A stretch of DNA of 64,000 bases from Pseudomonadales bacterium (lineage in GTDB: Bacteria > Pseudomonadota > Gammaproteobacteria > Pseudomonadales > Azotimanducaceae): positions 3,534,001 to 3,598,000 of the forward strand of contig JAWKZN010000001.1 of NCBI GenBank assembly GCA_041395945.1, in the 5' to 3' direction. How positions within the stretch are numbered: the first letter of the stretch is position 1; each line of letters begins with the position of its first letter. Made by a program: the position numbers and the translations under genes. This document shows positions 57,349-64,000 of this stretch, piece after piece. The notes below the pieces were generated by a model. The model made no database searches. It was not told where the DNA came from and saw nothing but the letters and a program-made list of their open reading frames with translations.

Positions 57349-58113
57349 TTGCCACCGCCATCAGCCAACGTCGTCAAGTCCGCGGCACGTGTGCTGGAGA
57401 TCTTCGAGCTCTTTGATGAGCTGCGCAGGCCAGTGTCGATCAACGAGGTCGCCGAACACCTCCGCTATCCGCATTCCAGCGCCGCCGCTCTGCTGCGTAG
57501 CCTGGAAAGTCTCGGTTACCTCGAGTACGACTCGACCGAGAAAGAGTTCTTTCCGAGCATCCGAATTTCGATGCTGGGACAATGGGTCGAGCATGAGAGT
57601 CTGCCGGTCAAGGCTGTGCAGAGGCTCATGCAGGAGCTGCTCGATGCCACGCAATGCACGGTCATCGCCGCCATCCGGTCCGGCGTGCACGTGCAGTACA
57701 TCAAGGTCCTGCAGGGCACAACGGCCATCCGTTACCACGTCAAGCCGGGCACCCGAAGGCTGCTTCACGCCTCCACACTGGGTCGTGTGCTGCTAAGCCA
57801 GTACGACCCACCGGAAGCCGAACGCCTGCTCCAACAATCCATGGCCCGAGACCCGGACTGCAAGGCGTCACGCGATGACCTGCGGCGCGCGATCAAGCAG
57901 GCGCGAGAGCACGGCTTTGCCGTCTGCACAGGACTGATCGTACCCGGCGCCACCATGGTGGGCGTGCCGATGAACCTGGACCGGGGCGGCCGGCCCGCCG
58001 CCATCGGTCTCGCCGCGCCCGAAGAGTGGATCGCCACGAGGCGCCAGGAGCATCTCACCGTGCTTAGAAAGACGCTCGACCGATACGCTACGCCTGCGGA
58101 GAAGCGCGCGTGA
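57349..58113 (+). CDS. IclR-family transcriptional regulator
   Basis: 254 residues from TTG 57349, with GGAAGGAATC before it. N-terminal HTH (VSINEVAEHLRYPHSSAAAL) and the C-terminal effector domain (GTRRLLHASTLGRVLLS, CTGLIVPGATMVGVPM) are complete. It probably regulates the divergent P450 and the operon it heads. The last bases overlap the GTG of the next gene. Confidence 0.88.
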   Translation: MPPPSANVVKSAARVLEIFELFDELRRPVSINEVAEHLRYPHSSAAALLRSLESLGYLEYDSTEKEFFPSIRISMLGQWVEHESLPVKAVQRLMQELLDATQCTVIAAIRSGVHVQYIKVLQGTTAIRYHVKPGTRRLLHASTLGRVLLSQYDPPEAERLLQQSMARDPDCKASRDDLRRAIKQAREHGFAVCTGLIVPGATMVGVPMNLDRGGRPAAIGLAAPEEWIATRRQEHLTVLRKTLDRYATPAEKRA

Positions 58114-59300
58114 GCGCGCCCTCGACCATCCCGGCCATGCCTCAACCGCGCATAGAGACGCGTCTGTGCCAGTTGCTGGGGATTCAGCACCCTATCGTGC
58201 TGGCCGGCATGCCCGGAGTCGCCGGCCCAGAACTCACTGCCGCCGTGTCCAATGCCGGCGGATTGGGAATGCTGGCTGTTCATGCTGGTACGCCGGACGA
58301 GCTTCGCGCCCTGATCCGCCGCACCCGCGAACTCACCGACAGACCGTTCGGCGTCTTCCTCACCCTGCCGGATTCCCGGCCCTACGGATTGCCGCGCCCC
58401 GGACAGCGTGCCCGCCTCCCCGCAGACGAGCTGGTCGACTGTCTCGAATTCGCCGAATCCTTCATGGAGCAGCACGGTCTCGACCATCAGGACGAATCCG
58501 GACCGCCGGGCGTGATCCCACTATGCACGCCCGCATTTCTCGATGCCCACCTCCAGGTAGTGATCGAGGAACAGGTACCTGTCTTCGCTGCCGGCCTGGG
58601 AACGCCGCTTCCCGATCTCAAGGTACTCCACGATCACGGAATCCTGGTGATCGCCCCGGCCGGAACTGTCCGGGACGCGGTGCAGCTGGCAACCGCCGGT
58701 GTCGACGTGGTCGTCGCTCAGGGCCACGAGGCCGGCGGACCGAACGCACCGGTCGGTACCCTGCCGCTCGTCCCTCAAGTCGTCGACGCCCTCGGACCCG
58801 GACTGCCCGTGCTGGCCGGTGGCGGCATCGGTGACGGGCGCGGTGTCGCAGCCGCGTTGATGCTCGGTGCACAGGGCGCGTGGATCGGCACTGCATTTCT
58901 TGCGGCGCGCGAGGCCCGCCTGCCGGACTTTCAACGACGCGCGCTGATTGGTGCCGGCGACGACTCCACGGTCGTGACCCGATCCATCACCGGTCAGCCG
59001 CTGCGAACATTGCGCTCGCGCTGGACCGACACGTGGGAGCGCACCGAGCTCGAGCCGCTCGCCGCACCCTACCAGGCCCGGATATCCGGCCCAGTGCTGG
59101 CAGCCGCCCTCAGCAGCGGCCGCGCGGACGTCCACCCGGGCACCGCAGGCCCGGCCGCCGGCTTTATCCGATGCATCCGGCCTACCGAAAATATACTCGC
59201 CGACCTGGTATCCGGCGCACGCGCGGCTCTCGATCGACCATTCGACGTCGGCGTTCACCCTACCCCCCTCGTTCAACAGCTTCGTAGGATACCCTCATGA
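58110..59300 (+). CDS. Nitronate monooxygenase-like FMN protein
   Basis: 396 residues from GTG 58110. IVLAGMPGVAGPELTAAVSNAG, VAQGHEAGGPNAP and VLAGGGIGDGRGVAAAL are family signatures (the first runs as one segment near residues 28-50). A paralog of the 33182 gene but distinct in its N-terminus. It could be a reductase or oxygenase of a ring intermediate rather than a nitronate oxidase. Confidence 0.83.
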   Translation: MSAPSTIPAMPQPRIETRLCQLLGIQHPIVLAGMPGVAGPELTAAVSNAGGLGMLAVHAGTPDELRALIRRTRELTDRPFGVFLTLPDSRPYGLPRPGQRARLPADELVDCLEFAESFMEQHGLDHQDESGPPGVIPLCTPAFLDAHLQVVIEEQVPVFAAGLGTPLPDLKVLHDHGILVIAPAGTVRDAVQLATAGVDVVVAQGHEAGGPNAPVGTLPLVPQVVDALGPGLPVLAGGGIGDGRGVAAALMLGAQGAWIGTAFLAAREARLPDFQRRALIGAGDDSTVVTRSITGQPLRTLRSRWTDTWERTELEPLAAPYQARISGPVLAAALSSGRADVHPGTAGPAAGFIRCIRPTENILADLVSGARAALDRPFDVGVHPTPLVQQLRRIPS

Positions 59301-60415
59301 ATTACCCCATCATCTCCGCGGACTCCCACATCACGGAAGCTCCGAACACGTATACCGACTACATCGACAAGCAATGGCGCGACAAGGCGCCGCGCATCGT
59401 GACGACCGAGAGTCAGGGCGACGTGTTCGTCATTGACGGCATGGAGCGCCCCATCGCGCTCGGCCTGGTCGCCGCCGCCGGCAAGGATCCCGACGACCTC
59501 GCCGAAGGCGGGGTTCGGTTCGACGACCTGCATCGCGGAGGTTGGGATCCACACGCTCGGCTCGCCGAGCAGGATCAGGACGGCGTGGCGGCAGAAATCA
59601 TCTACCCAACGGTCGGCATGATGCTGTGCAACCACAGCGACTTCGCCTACAAAGATGCCTGCTTCGCGGCCTACAACCGCTGGATTGCGGAATACTGTGC
59701 CACCCACCCGGCCCGTCTGCTGGGCTGCGGTCAATCGGCTGCGACGAACCCACAGCGCACGGTGGAAGATCTCCGGGAGATCAGGAGGTTGGGCCTGCGG
59801 GGGGTCATGCTTTCGGGAAACCCGGGGGAGAAAGACTTCGACGACCCGGTCTGGAACCCGGTCTGGGAGGCGGCCATCGAGCTCGGTCTGCCGGTGTCGT
59901 TTCACATTCTGACCATCCGGGGGTCGAGCCACTTCCGCGGTCCGCGCATCAACAGCTTCCTGTCCATCATCCGCGGCAACCAGGACATCATGGGGACGCT
60001 GATCTTCGGGGGCGTATTCGAACGTTACCCCGATCTGAAGGTCGTCTGCGTGGAAGCGGACGCAGGCTGGGTCCCCCACTACATGTATCGCATGGATCAT
60101 GCGTACAAGCGACACCGCCGTTGGCTCGCGCCCGGCGTCACGCTGTCGAAGTTGCCGAGCGAGTTCTTTGCCGATCACATCTACACCACGTTCCAGGACG
60201 ACTGGGTGGCCTTTCGCTCTGCCGATCAGATGAACTGGCGCCGGCTGATGTGGGCCAACGACTTCCCCCACTCGGATTCGACCTGGCCTTGGTCACAGGA
60301 GATGCTGGCCGAGCACACGGCTCAGCTCACCGACGAGCAGAAACGCGCCATCCTGTGCGACAACGTCGCCCAACTATATGGCATCGACCTCGGCACGCTG
60401 CGAGCCGCGGCCTGA
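59297..60415 (+). CDS. Amidohydrolase-2 family hydrolase
   Basis: 372 residues. MNYPIISADSHITEAPNTY carries the DxHxxE motif; FHILTIR and WANDFPHSDSTWP complete the site. Third member of the closely related group with 19609 and 39957. ATGA overlap with the upstream gene. Confidence 0.86.
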   Translation: MNYPIISADSHITEAPNTYTDYIDKQWRDKAPRIVTTESQGDVFVIDGMERPIALGLVAAAGKDPDDLAEGGVRFDDLHRGGWDPHARLAEQDQDGVAAEIIYPTVGMMLCNHSDFAYKDACFAAYNRWIAEYCATHPARLLGCGQSAATNPQRTVEDLREIRRLGLRGVMLSGNPGEKDFDDPVWNPVWEAAIELGLPVSFHILTIRGSSHFRGPRINSFLSIIRGNQDIMGTLIFGGVFERYPDLKVVCVEADAGWVPHYMYRMDHAYKRHRRWLAPGVTLSKLPSEFFADHIYTTFQDDWVAFRSADQMNWRRLMWANDFPHSDSTWPWSQEMLAEHTAQLTDEQKRAILCDNVAQLYGIDLGTLRAAA

Positions 60416-60459
60416 GTCAGGGTCCGGTTCAGCCGATCGAAGACAACATTGGAGGACTG

Positions 60460-61569
60460 ATGCATTTTGGACTGAGCGAAGAACAGACGATGCTCCAGGA
60501 CATGCTGCGCCGCTGCCTGGGGGAGCGTCTCGATCTGGAGACATTGAAGCGCACGGCCGGCCAGCCATGCGACCCGGATCTGTGGCGGGCGCTGGTGGAG
60601 CTCGGCGTCACCGGGGCGTTGATTCCGGAAGACCACGGCGGCTCCGGGCTCGGCATGCTGGAGGCGGAGGTGATTGCTGAATCCATGGGGCGGTCGGTGG
60701 CGCCCGCCCCCTATCTCGGCACCGCGGTGCTGGCGCCGCTGGCTTGGCAGCTCGCCGGCACACCTGAGCAGCGGGAGCGACATCTCGCACCGATTGCGAG
60801 CGGCGAACATCGCTACGGCGTCGGCCTCACCGAGGTCGCTGGAGCACCACGCCACTTCGGCAAGGTAACCCTCGAGGACAATCGCGCCTGGGGACGCTGC
60901 TACTTCGTGCTCGATGCGAGCGACGCCAGCCATTTTCTGCTGACCGCCAACGCAGATACGCTGGTAGTCATCGAGCGTGATGCGGAAGGCGTGTCGATCG
61001 AGATGCTGAACGACGTCGACCGTACCCGCGGTTTTGCCGTCGTCGGCCTGGAGCGCACGCCGTTCGAGACCGTCGGCGAATCTGGAGGGGCGGCACAGGC
61101 CATCGACGCCCTCCTGGCCGCGGGGCGGCTGATGCTCGCAGCCGACACCTTTGGCGCCGCCGAGGCCATGCTGTTCCGGGCCCGGGATTACTCGATGGAA
61201 CGCTTCCAATTCGACCGCCCCATCGGCTCGTTCCAGGGCGTCAAGCATCTCCTGGCTGACATGGTCACCGATCTCGAGCCGTGCCGCTCGCTGATCTGGT
61301 ACGCCGCCCACGTCTTCGACGAACAGCCGGCGGAGCGGGTCCTGCACGCCTGTCACGCCAAATCCCTGGCCTCCGAGATCGGCAAGTTCATCGCCCGCTC
61401 CTCGATCGAGATTCACGGCGGGATGGGCTTCACCGAAGAGCTGGGCCTGCACCTCTGGTACAAGCGCATCGAAGCGAATCGCCAGCTGCTCGGGGGCCCC
61501 GAAACCGTCCGCCACGCCGCTGCCGTCGATCAGGGCTGGGTCCAGCCGCTGACCGCCACTGCCACTTGA
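60460..61569 (+). CDS. Acyl-CoA dehydrogenase, FadE-like subunit
   Basis: 369 residues from ATG 60460 (GGAGG upstream). GALIPEDHGGSGLGMLE and IEIHGGMGFTEELGLHLWYKR match the second-subunit pattern of heteromeric ACADs, like the 11361 gene. Pairs with the next gene 10 bases downstream. Confidence 0.87.
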   Translation: MHFGLSEEQTMLQDMLRRCLGERLDLETLKRTAGQPCDPDLWRALVELGVTGALIPEDHGGSGLGMLEAEVIAESMGRSVAPAPYLGTAVLAPLAWQLAGTPEQRERHLAPIASGEHRYGVGLTEVAGAPRHFGKVTLEDNRAWGRCYFVLDASDASHFLLTANADTLVVIERDAEGVSIEMLNDVDRTRGFAVVGLERTPFETVGESGGAAQAIDALLAAGRLMLAADTFGAAEAMLFRARDYSMERFQFDRPIGSFQGVKHLLADMVTDLEPCRSLIWYAAHVFDEQPAERVLHACHAKSLASEIGKFIARSSIEIHGGMGFTEELGLHLWYKRIEANRQLLGGPETVRHAAAVDQGWVQPLTATAT

Positions 61570-61579
61570 GGAGTCTTTC

Positions 61580-62830
61580 ATGGATCTGAGCTACGGCCCG
61601 GAGTACGACGAGTTTCGCGCTGAAGTTCGCGAGTTCTGCCGTAACCATCGTCCGGCGAAGCATCGCAGCCGCGGCATACCAGGCGTCACCGAGCGTCCGA
61701 ACCCCGACGTGCTGGCCTGGCAGGCCAAGCTCATCGAGCACGGCTACGCCGCTCGCACCATCCCCAAGGAGCACGGCGGCTACGGCGCCAAGCCCGACAT
61801 CATCGAGAGTCGCATCATTCAGGAGGAATTCCTGGCCGCCGGCCTGCCCCTCGGGCTCAGCAATCAGGGCATCTCGATGCTGGTGCCGACCCTGCTGGAA
61901 GTAGGTACCGCGGAACAATGCGCCGCCTACATCCGCCCGACCATCTATGGCGAGATGATCTGGTGTCAGGGTTATTCCGAGCCTGGCGCCGGCAGTGACC
62001 TCGCCAGCCTGCGCACCCGAGCGGAGCTCGATGGCGACGACTGGGTCATCAACGGCCAGAAGATCTGGACCAGTTCCGCCCACGTCGCCGATATGTGCTT
62101 CATCCTCGTGCGCACGGAACCGGAAGCGCCGAAGCACCACGGTATCAGCTATCTGCTGATGCCCATGGACCGGCCCGGCATCGACATCCGTCCGCTCGTC
62201 ACCATGACCGGAGACGCGACGTTCAACGAGGTGTTCCTCAACGACGTGCGCATCCCGGCAAAGAACATCGTCGGTGCCCGCGGCCAGGGCTGGCACGTGG
62301 CCAACGTGACGCTCAAGTACGAGCGCGGCATGCTCGGCAGCGCCGATCAGGGCCAGAGCGGCATCAAAGGCCTGGTGGAGCTGCTCCAGGAGGAAACTGT
62401 CGGCTCGGGCAGGGCCATGGACCTCGACCACTACCGCGACCGGCTGCTCAGGCTTCAGGGGCGTACGCTGGCCAACAAGTACCACGGGATGCGGCTGCTG
62501 TCGCAATCGATCAACGGCGAGCAGACCGGCACGGAGGGTTTGATCACCAAGCTCTCGGCAACCGAGCTCGCGTACGACATCTATTCCCTGGGCGTGGACG
62601 TGCTCGGCGAGACCGGCACGCTCTACAACGGCAGCCCCTACCAGGCCGAGCGGGATTGGCAGAAAAGCCTGCTCGGCTGCTTTACGGGCATCATCGGCGG
62701 TGGCTCCGCAAACATCCAACGCAACATCATCGCCGAACGTGGTCTGGGGCTGCCGCGTGAGCCGCAAGTGCGGTTCGACAACGGTCGCTGGGAGATGATG
62801 CCGTCCGCGAGCAACAAGGGAGGTAACTGA
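61580..62830 (+). CDS. Acyl-CoA dehydrogenase, partner subunit
   Basis: 416 residues. WCQGYSEPGAGSDLASL, VINGQKIWTSSAH and, near the C-terminus, GGGSANIQRNIIAERGLGLP show the FadE type lacking the classical YEGT Glu, like the 10103 gene. The two pairs (11361/10103 and 60460/61580) are therefore parallel. It overlaps the MaoC gene by one base. Confidence 0.87.
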   Translation: MDLSYGPEYDEFRAEVREFCRNHRPAKHRSRGIPGVTERPNPDVLAWQAKLIEHGYAARTIPKEHGGYGAKPDIIESRIIQEEFLAAGLPLGLSNQGISMLVPTLLEVGTAEQCAAYIRPTIYGEMIWCQGYSEPGAGSDLASLRTRAELDGDDWVINGQKIWTSSAHVADMCFILVRTEPEAPKHHGISYLLMPMDRPGIDIRPLVTMTGDATFNEVFLNDVRIPAKNIVGARGQGWHVANVTLKYERGMLGSADQGQSGIKGLVELLQEETVGSGRAMDLDHYRDRLLRLQGRTLANKYHGMRLLSQSINGEQTGTEGLITKLSATELAYDIYSLGVDVLGETGTLYNGSPYQAERDWQKSLLGCFTGIIGGGSANIQRNIIAERGLGLPREPQVRFDNGRWEMMPSASNKGGN

Positions 62831-63678
62831 TGGCCGCAAAAGCGCTGTCGCCTGACATGGTGGGGACCGAGTTCGAGCCCACCACGGTAAGCTGGAACGA
62901 AAAAGACGTGATGCTCTACGCCCTGGGAGTCGGCGCACGGCCGAGCAGAGATCTCGATTTCATCTACGAAGGGCGGGGGCCCAAGGTGCTGCCGACTTTC
63001 GCCGTCATTCCCGGGATGCGGGCCATGGGCAGCATCAACAAGGTGGTGGAGCTCCCCATCGCGCGGATGCTGCACGGAGAGCAAGGCATCACGTTGCACC
63101 GGCCGCTTCCGCCAAGCGGCGAGCTGACCATGACCAGCCGAATCTCGGAGATCTGGGACAAAGGCAAGGCGGCCGTCATCGGCGTCACCGCCGATTTCAG
63201 CGACGCCGACGGCATCGTATTCTCGACACACTCCACGCTGTTCTGGATCGGCGGCGGCGGGTTCGGCGGCCAATCCGGGCCCAGCACCCGCGACCTCAAT
63301 CAGCCGCCGGACCGTGCCCCCGATCACGAGGTACGGGACGTGACGAGGGAGGAACAGGGTGCAATCTATCGTCTGAGCGGCGATCGGGTCGCGCTGCACA
63401 TCGATCCCGAGTTTGCGGGGAAGGCGGGCTACGACAAGCCGTTCATGCACGGACTGTGCACTTACGGCTTCGTCGGCCGCGCCGTGCTGCACGAGTTGTG
63501 TGGCAACGACCCCGCGAACTTCGTGAGTCTCGAGGGGCGATTCTCCGAGCGCGTGGAGTTCGAAGACGAGATCATCACCCGCATATGGGTCGAGGAACCG
63601 GGCAGCGCCGTCGTGCAGGCCGTGACCCAGGACGGCAAAGTCGCGCTGTCCCAGGCTCGGGCCCGGTATCGCGCGTGA
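62830..63678 (+). CDS. MaoC / MFE-2 hydratase-2-like protein (double hotdog)
   Basis: 282 residues. The C-terminal half has YRLSGDRVALHIDPEFAGKA and PFMHGLCTYG, the hydratase-2 motif. The catalytic Asp and His are kept, but the usual Asn of SGDxNPLHID is Val. It should hydrate the enoyl-CoA made by the ACAD pair. Confidence 0.85.
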   Translation: MAAKALSPDMVGTEFEPTTVSWNEKDVMLYALGVGARPSRDLDFIYEGRGPKVLPTFAVIPGMRAMGSINKVVELPIARMLHGEQGITLHRPLPPSGELTMTSRISEIWDKGKAAVIGVTADFSDADGIVFSTHSTLFWIGGGGFGGQSGPSTRDLNQPPDRAPDHEVRDVTREEQGAIYRLSGDRVALHIDPEFAGKAGYDKPFMHGLCTYGFVGRAVLHELCGNDPANFVSLEGRFSERVEFEDEIITRIWVEEPGSAVVQAVTQDGKVALSQARARYRA

Positions 63679-64000
63679 GCACGTTCGCCAACCTGTTCCA
63701 GGCCCGCCGACAGAATGGATCCTGGACCTTCGAGCTCGAAGCACGGTTCAACGGCGCCTTCGGTGGCACCAACGGCGGCGTTGCGGCGGCGGTCTCGCTA
63801 CACGCCGCCCGCGGCGAACGGCACGGACTGGTGCCTGCAGCCATCGATTGTCATTTTCTGAAGGGCTGCCGGCCCGGCACGGCAACCGTGACCACACGGC
63901 CGCTGAGCGAAGGCCGTACGCTGACCGTGATCGCTACCGAGACGCGCGACCACACGGGATCGCTCTGCACCACGGCGCTGGTGACTCTGGTGAATGCCGA
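63675..64000 (+). CDS. Acyl-CoA thioesterase-like hotdog protein (partial)
   Basis: Starts at GTG 63675, overlapping the MaoC stop, and runs off the window after about 108 residues. FNGAFGGTNGGVAAAVSLHA and AIDCHFLKGCRPG fit hotdog acyl-CoA thioesterases. The C-terminal half is missing, so the assignment is tentative. Confidence 0.65.
   Translation, partial: MSTFANLFQARRQNGSWTFELEARFNGAFGGTNGGVAAAVSLHAARGERHGLVPAAIDCHFLKGCRPGTATVTTRPLSEGRTLTVIATETRDHTGSLCTTALVTLVNA

Overview
The window is a dense, high-GC (roughly 65 % by eye) catabolic region, read as coming from a Gram-negative, probably proteobacterial, degrader of polycyclic or alicyclic compounds. The Gram-negative reading rests on C-terminal remnants of an RND efflux pump and a TonB-dependent receptor (51.7-52.1 kb). 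A gammaproteobacterial polycyclic-hydrocarbon degrader is a guess. About 48 protein genes are present, nearly all enzymes, many joined by ATGA/GTGA stop-start overlaps. No tRNA, rRNA or CRISPR was seen.

Layout. 0-5 kb: start of a Rieske oxygenase (-), a frameshifted DUF35 gene with a thiolase-like gene (+), a zinc ADH (-), then SDR, class III CoA-transferase and a luciferase-like (LLM) oxidoreductase (+). 6.5-14.7 kb: an amidohydrolase (+), then two leftward operons: two acyl-CoA dehydrogenases (ACADs), an unknown ferritin-like protein and an LLM enzyme; and an LLM enzyme with an isocitrate/isopropylmalate dehydrogenase-like enzyme. 14.8-20.8 kb: thioesterase, MBL hydrolase, D-aminoacylase-like hydrolase, P450 and amidohydrolase (+). 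20.8-27.8 kb: a Baeyer-Villiger monooxygenase (BVMO) and an alicyclic-CoA module (three crotonases, an ACAD, an SDR, a carboxymuconolactone decarboxylase-like protein). 28-31.3 kb: broken genes and one intact ADH. 31.3-45.6 kb: BVMO and nitronate-monooxygenase-like genes (-) facing a nine-gene rightward operon: BVMO, SDR, thiolase-like, DUF35, two amidohydrolases, D-aminoacylase-like, LLM, acyl-CoA synthetase. 45.6-53.7 kb: PdxA-like, MaoC, SDR, extradiol dioxygenase, Rieske alpha and beta, MarR, gene debris, ADH, thioesterase. 53.9-55.5 kb: an IS1380-like insertion. 55.8-64 kb: P450 and ferredoxin (-) facing IclR, nitronate-monooxygenase-like, amidohydrolase, an ACAD pair, MaoC and a thioesterase (+).

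How it may work together (inference). P450, Rieske and BVMO enzymes oxidise rings or side chains. Extradiol, MBL, amidohydrolase and D-aminoacylase-like enzymes cleave the products. CoA-transferase and CoA synthetase activate acids. ACADs, crotonases/MaoC, SDRs and cysteine-less thiolase/DUF35 pairs (predicted retro-aldolases) shorten the chains.

The most interesting signal is regulatory. A 14-bp pseudo-palindrome, GTAN-N6-TNAC, occurs in most promoter gaps and suggests one regulon over nearly the whole island. The IclR cluster lacks it and has a different palindrome. Several genes carry frameshifts or stops, so either assembly errors or active decay are present.
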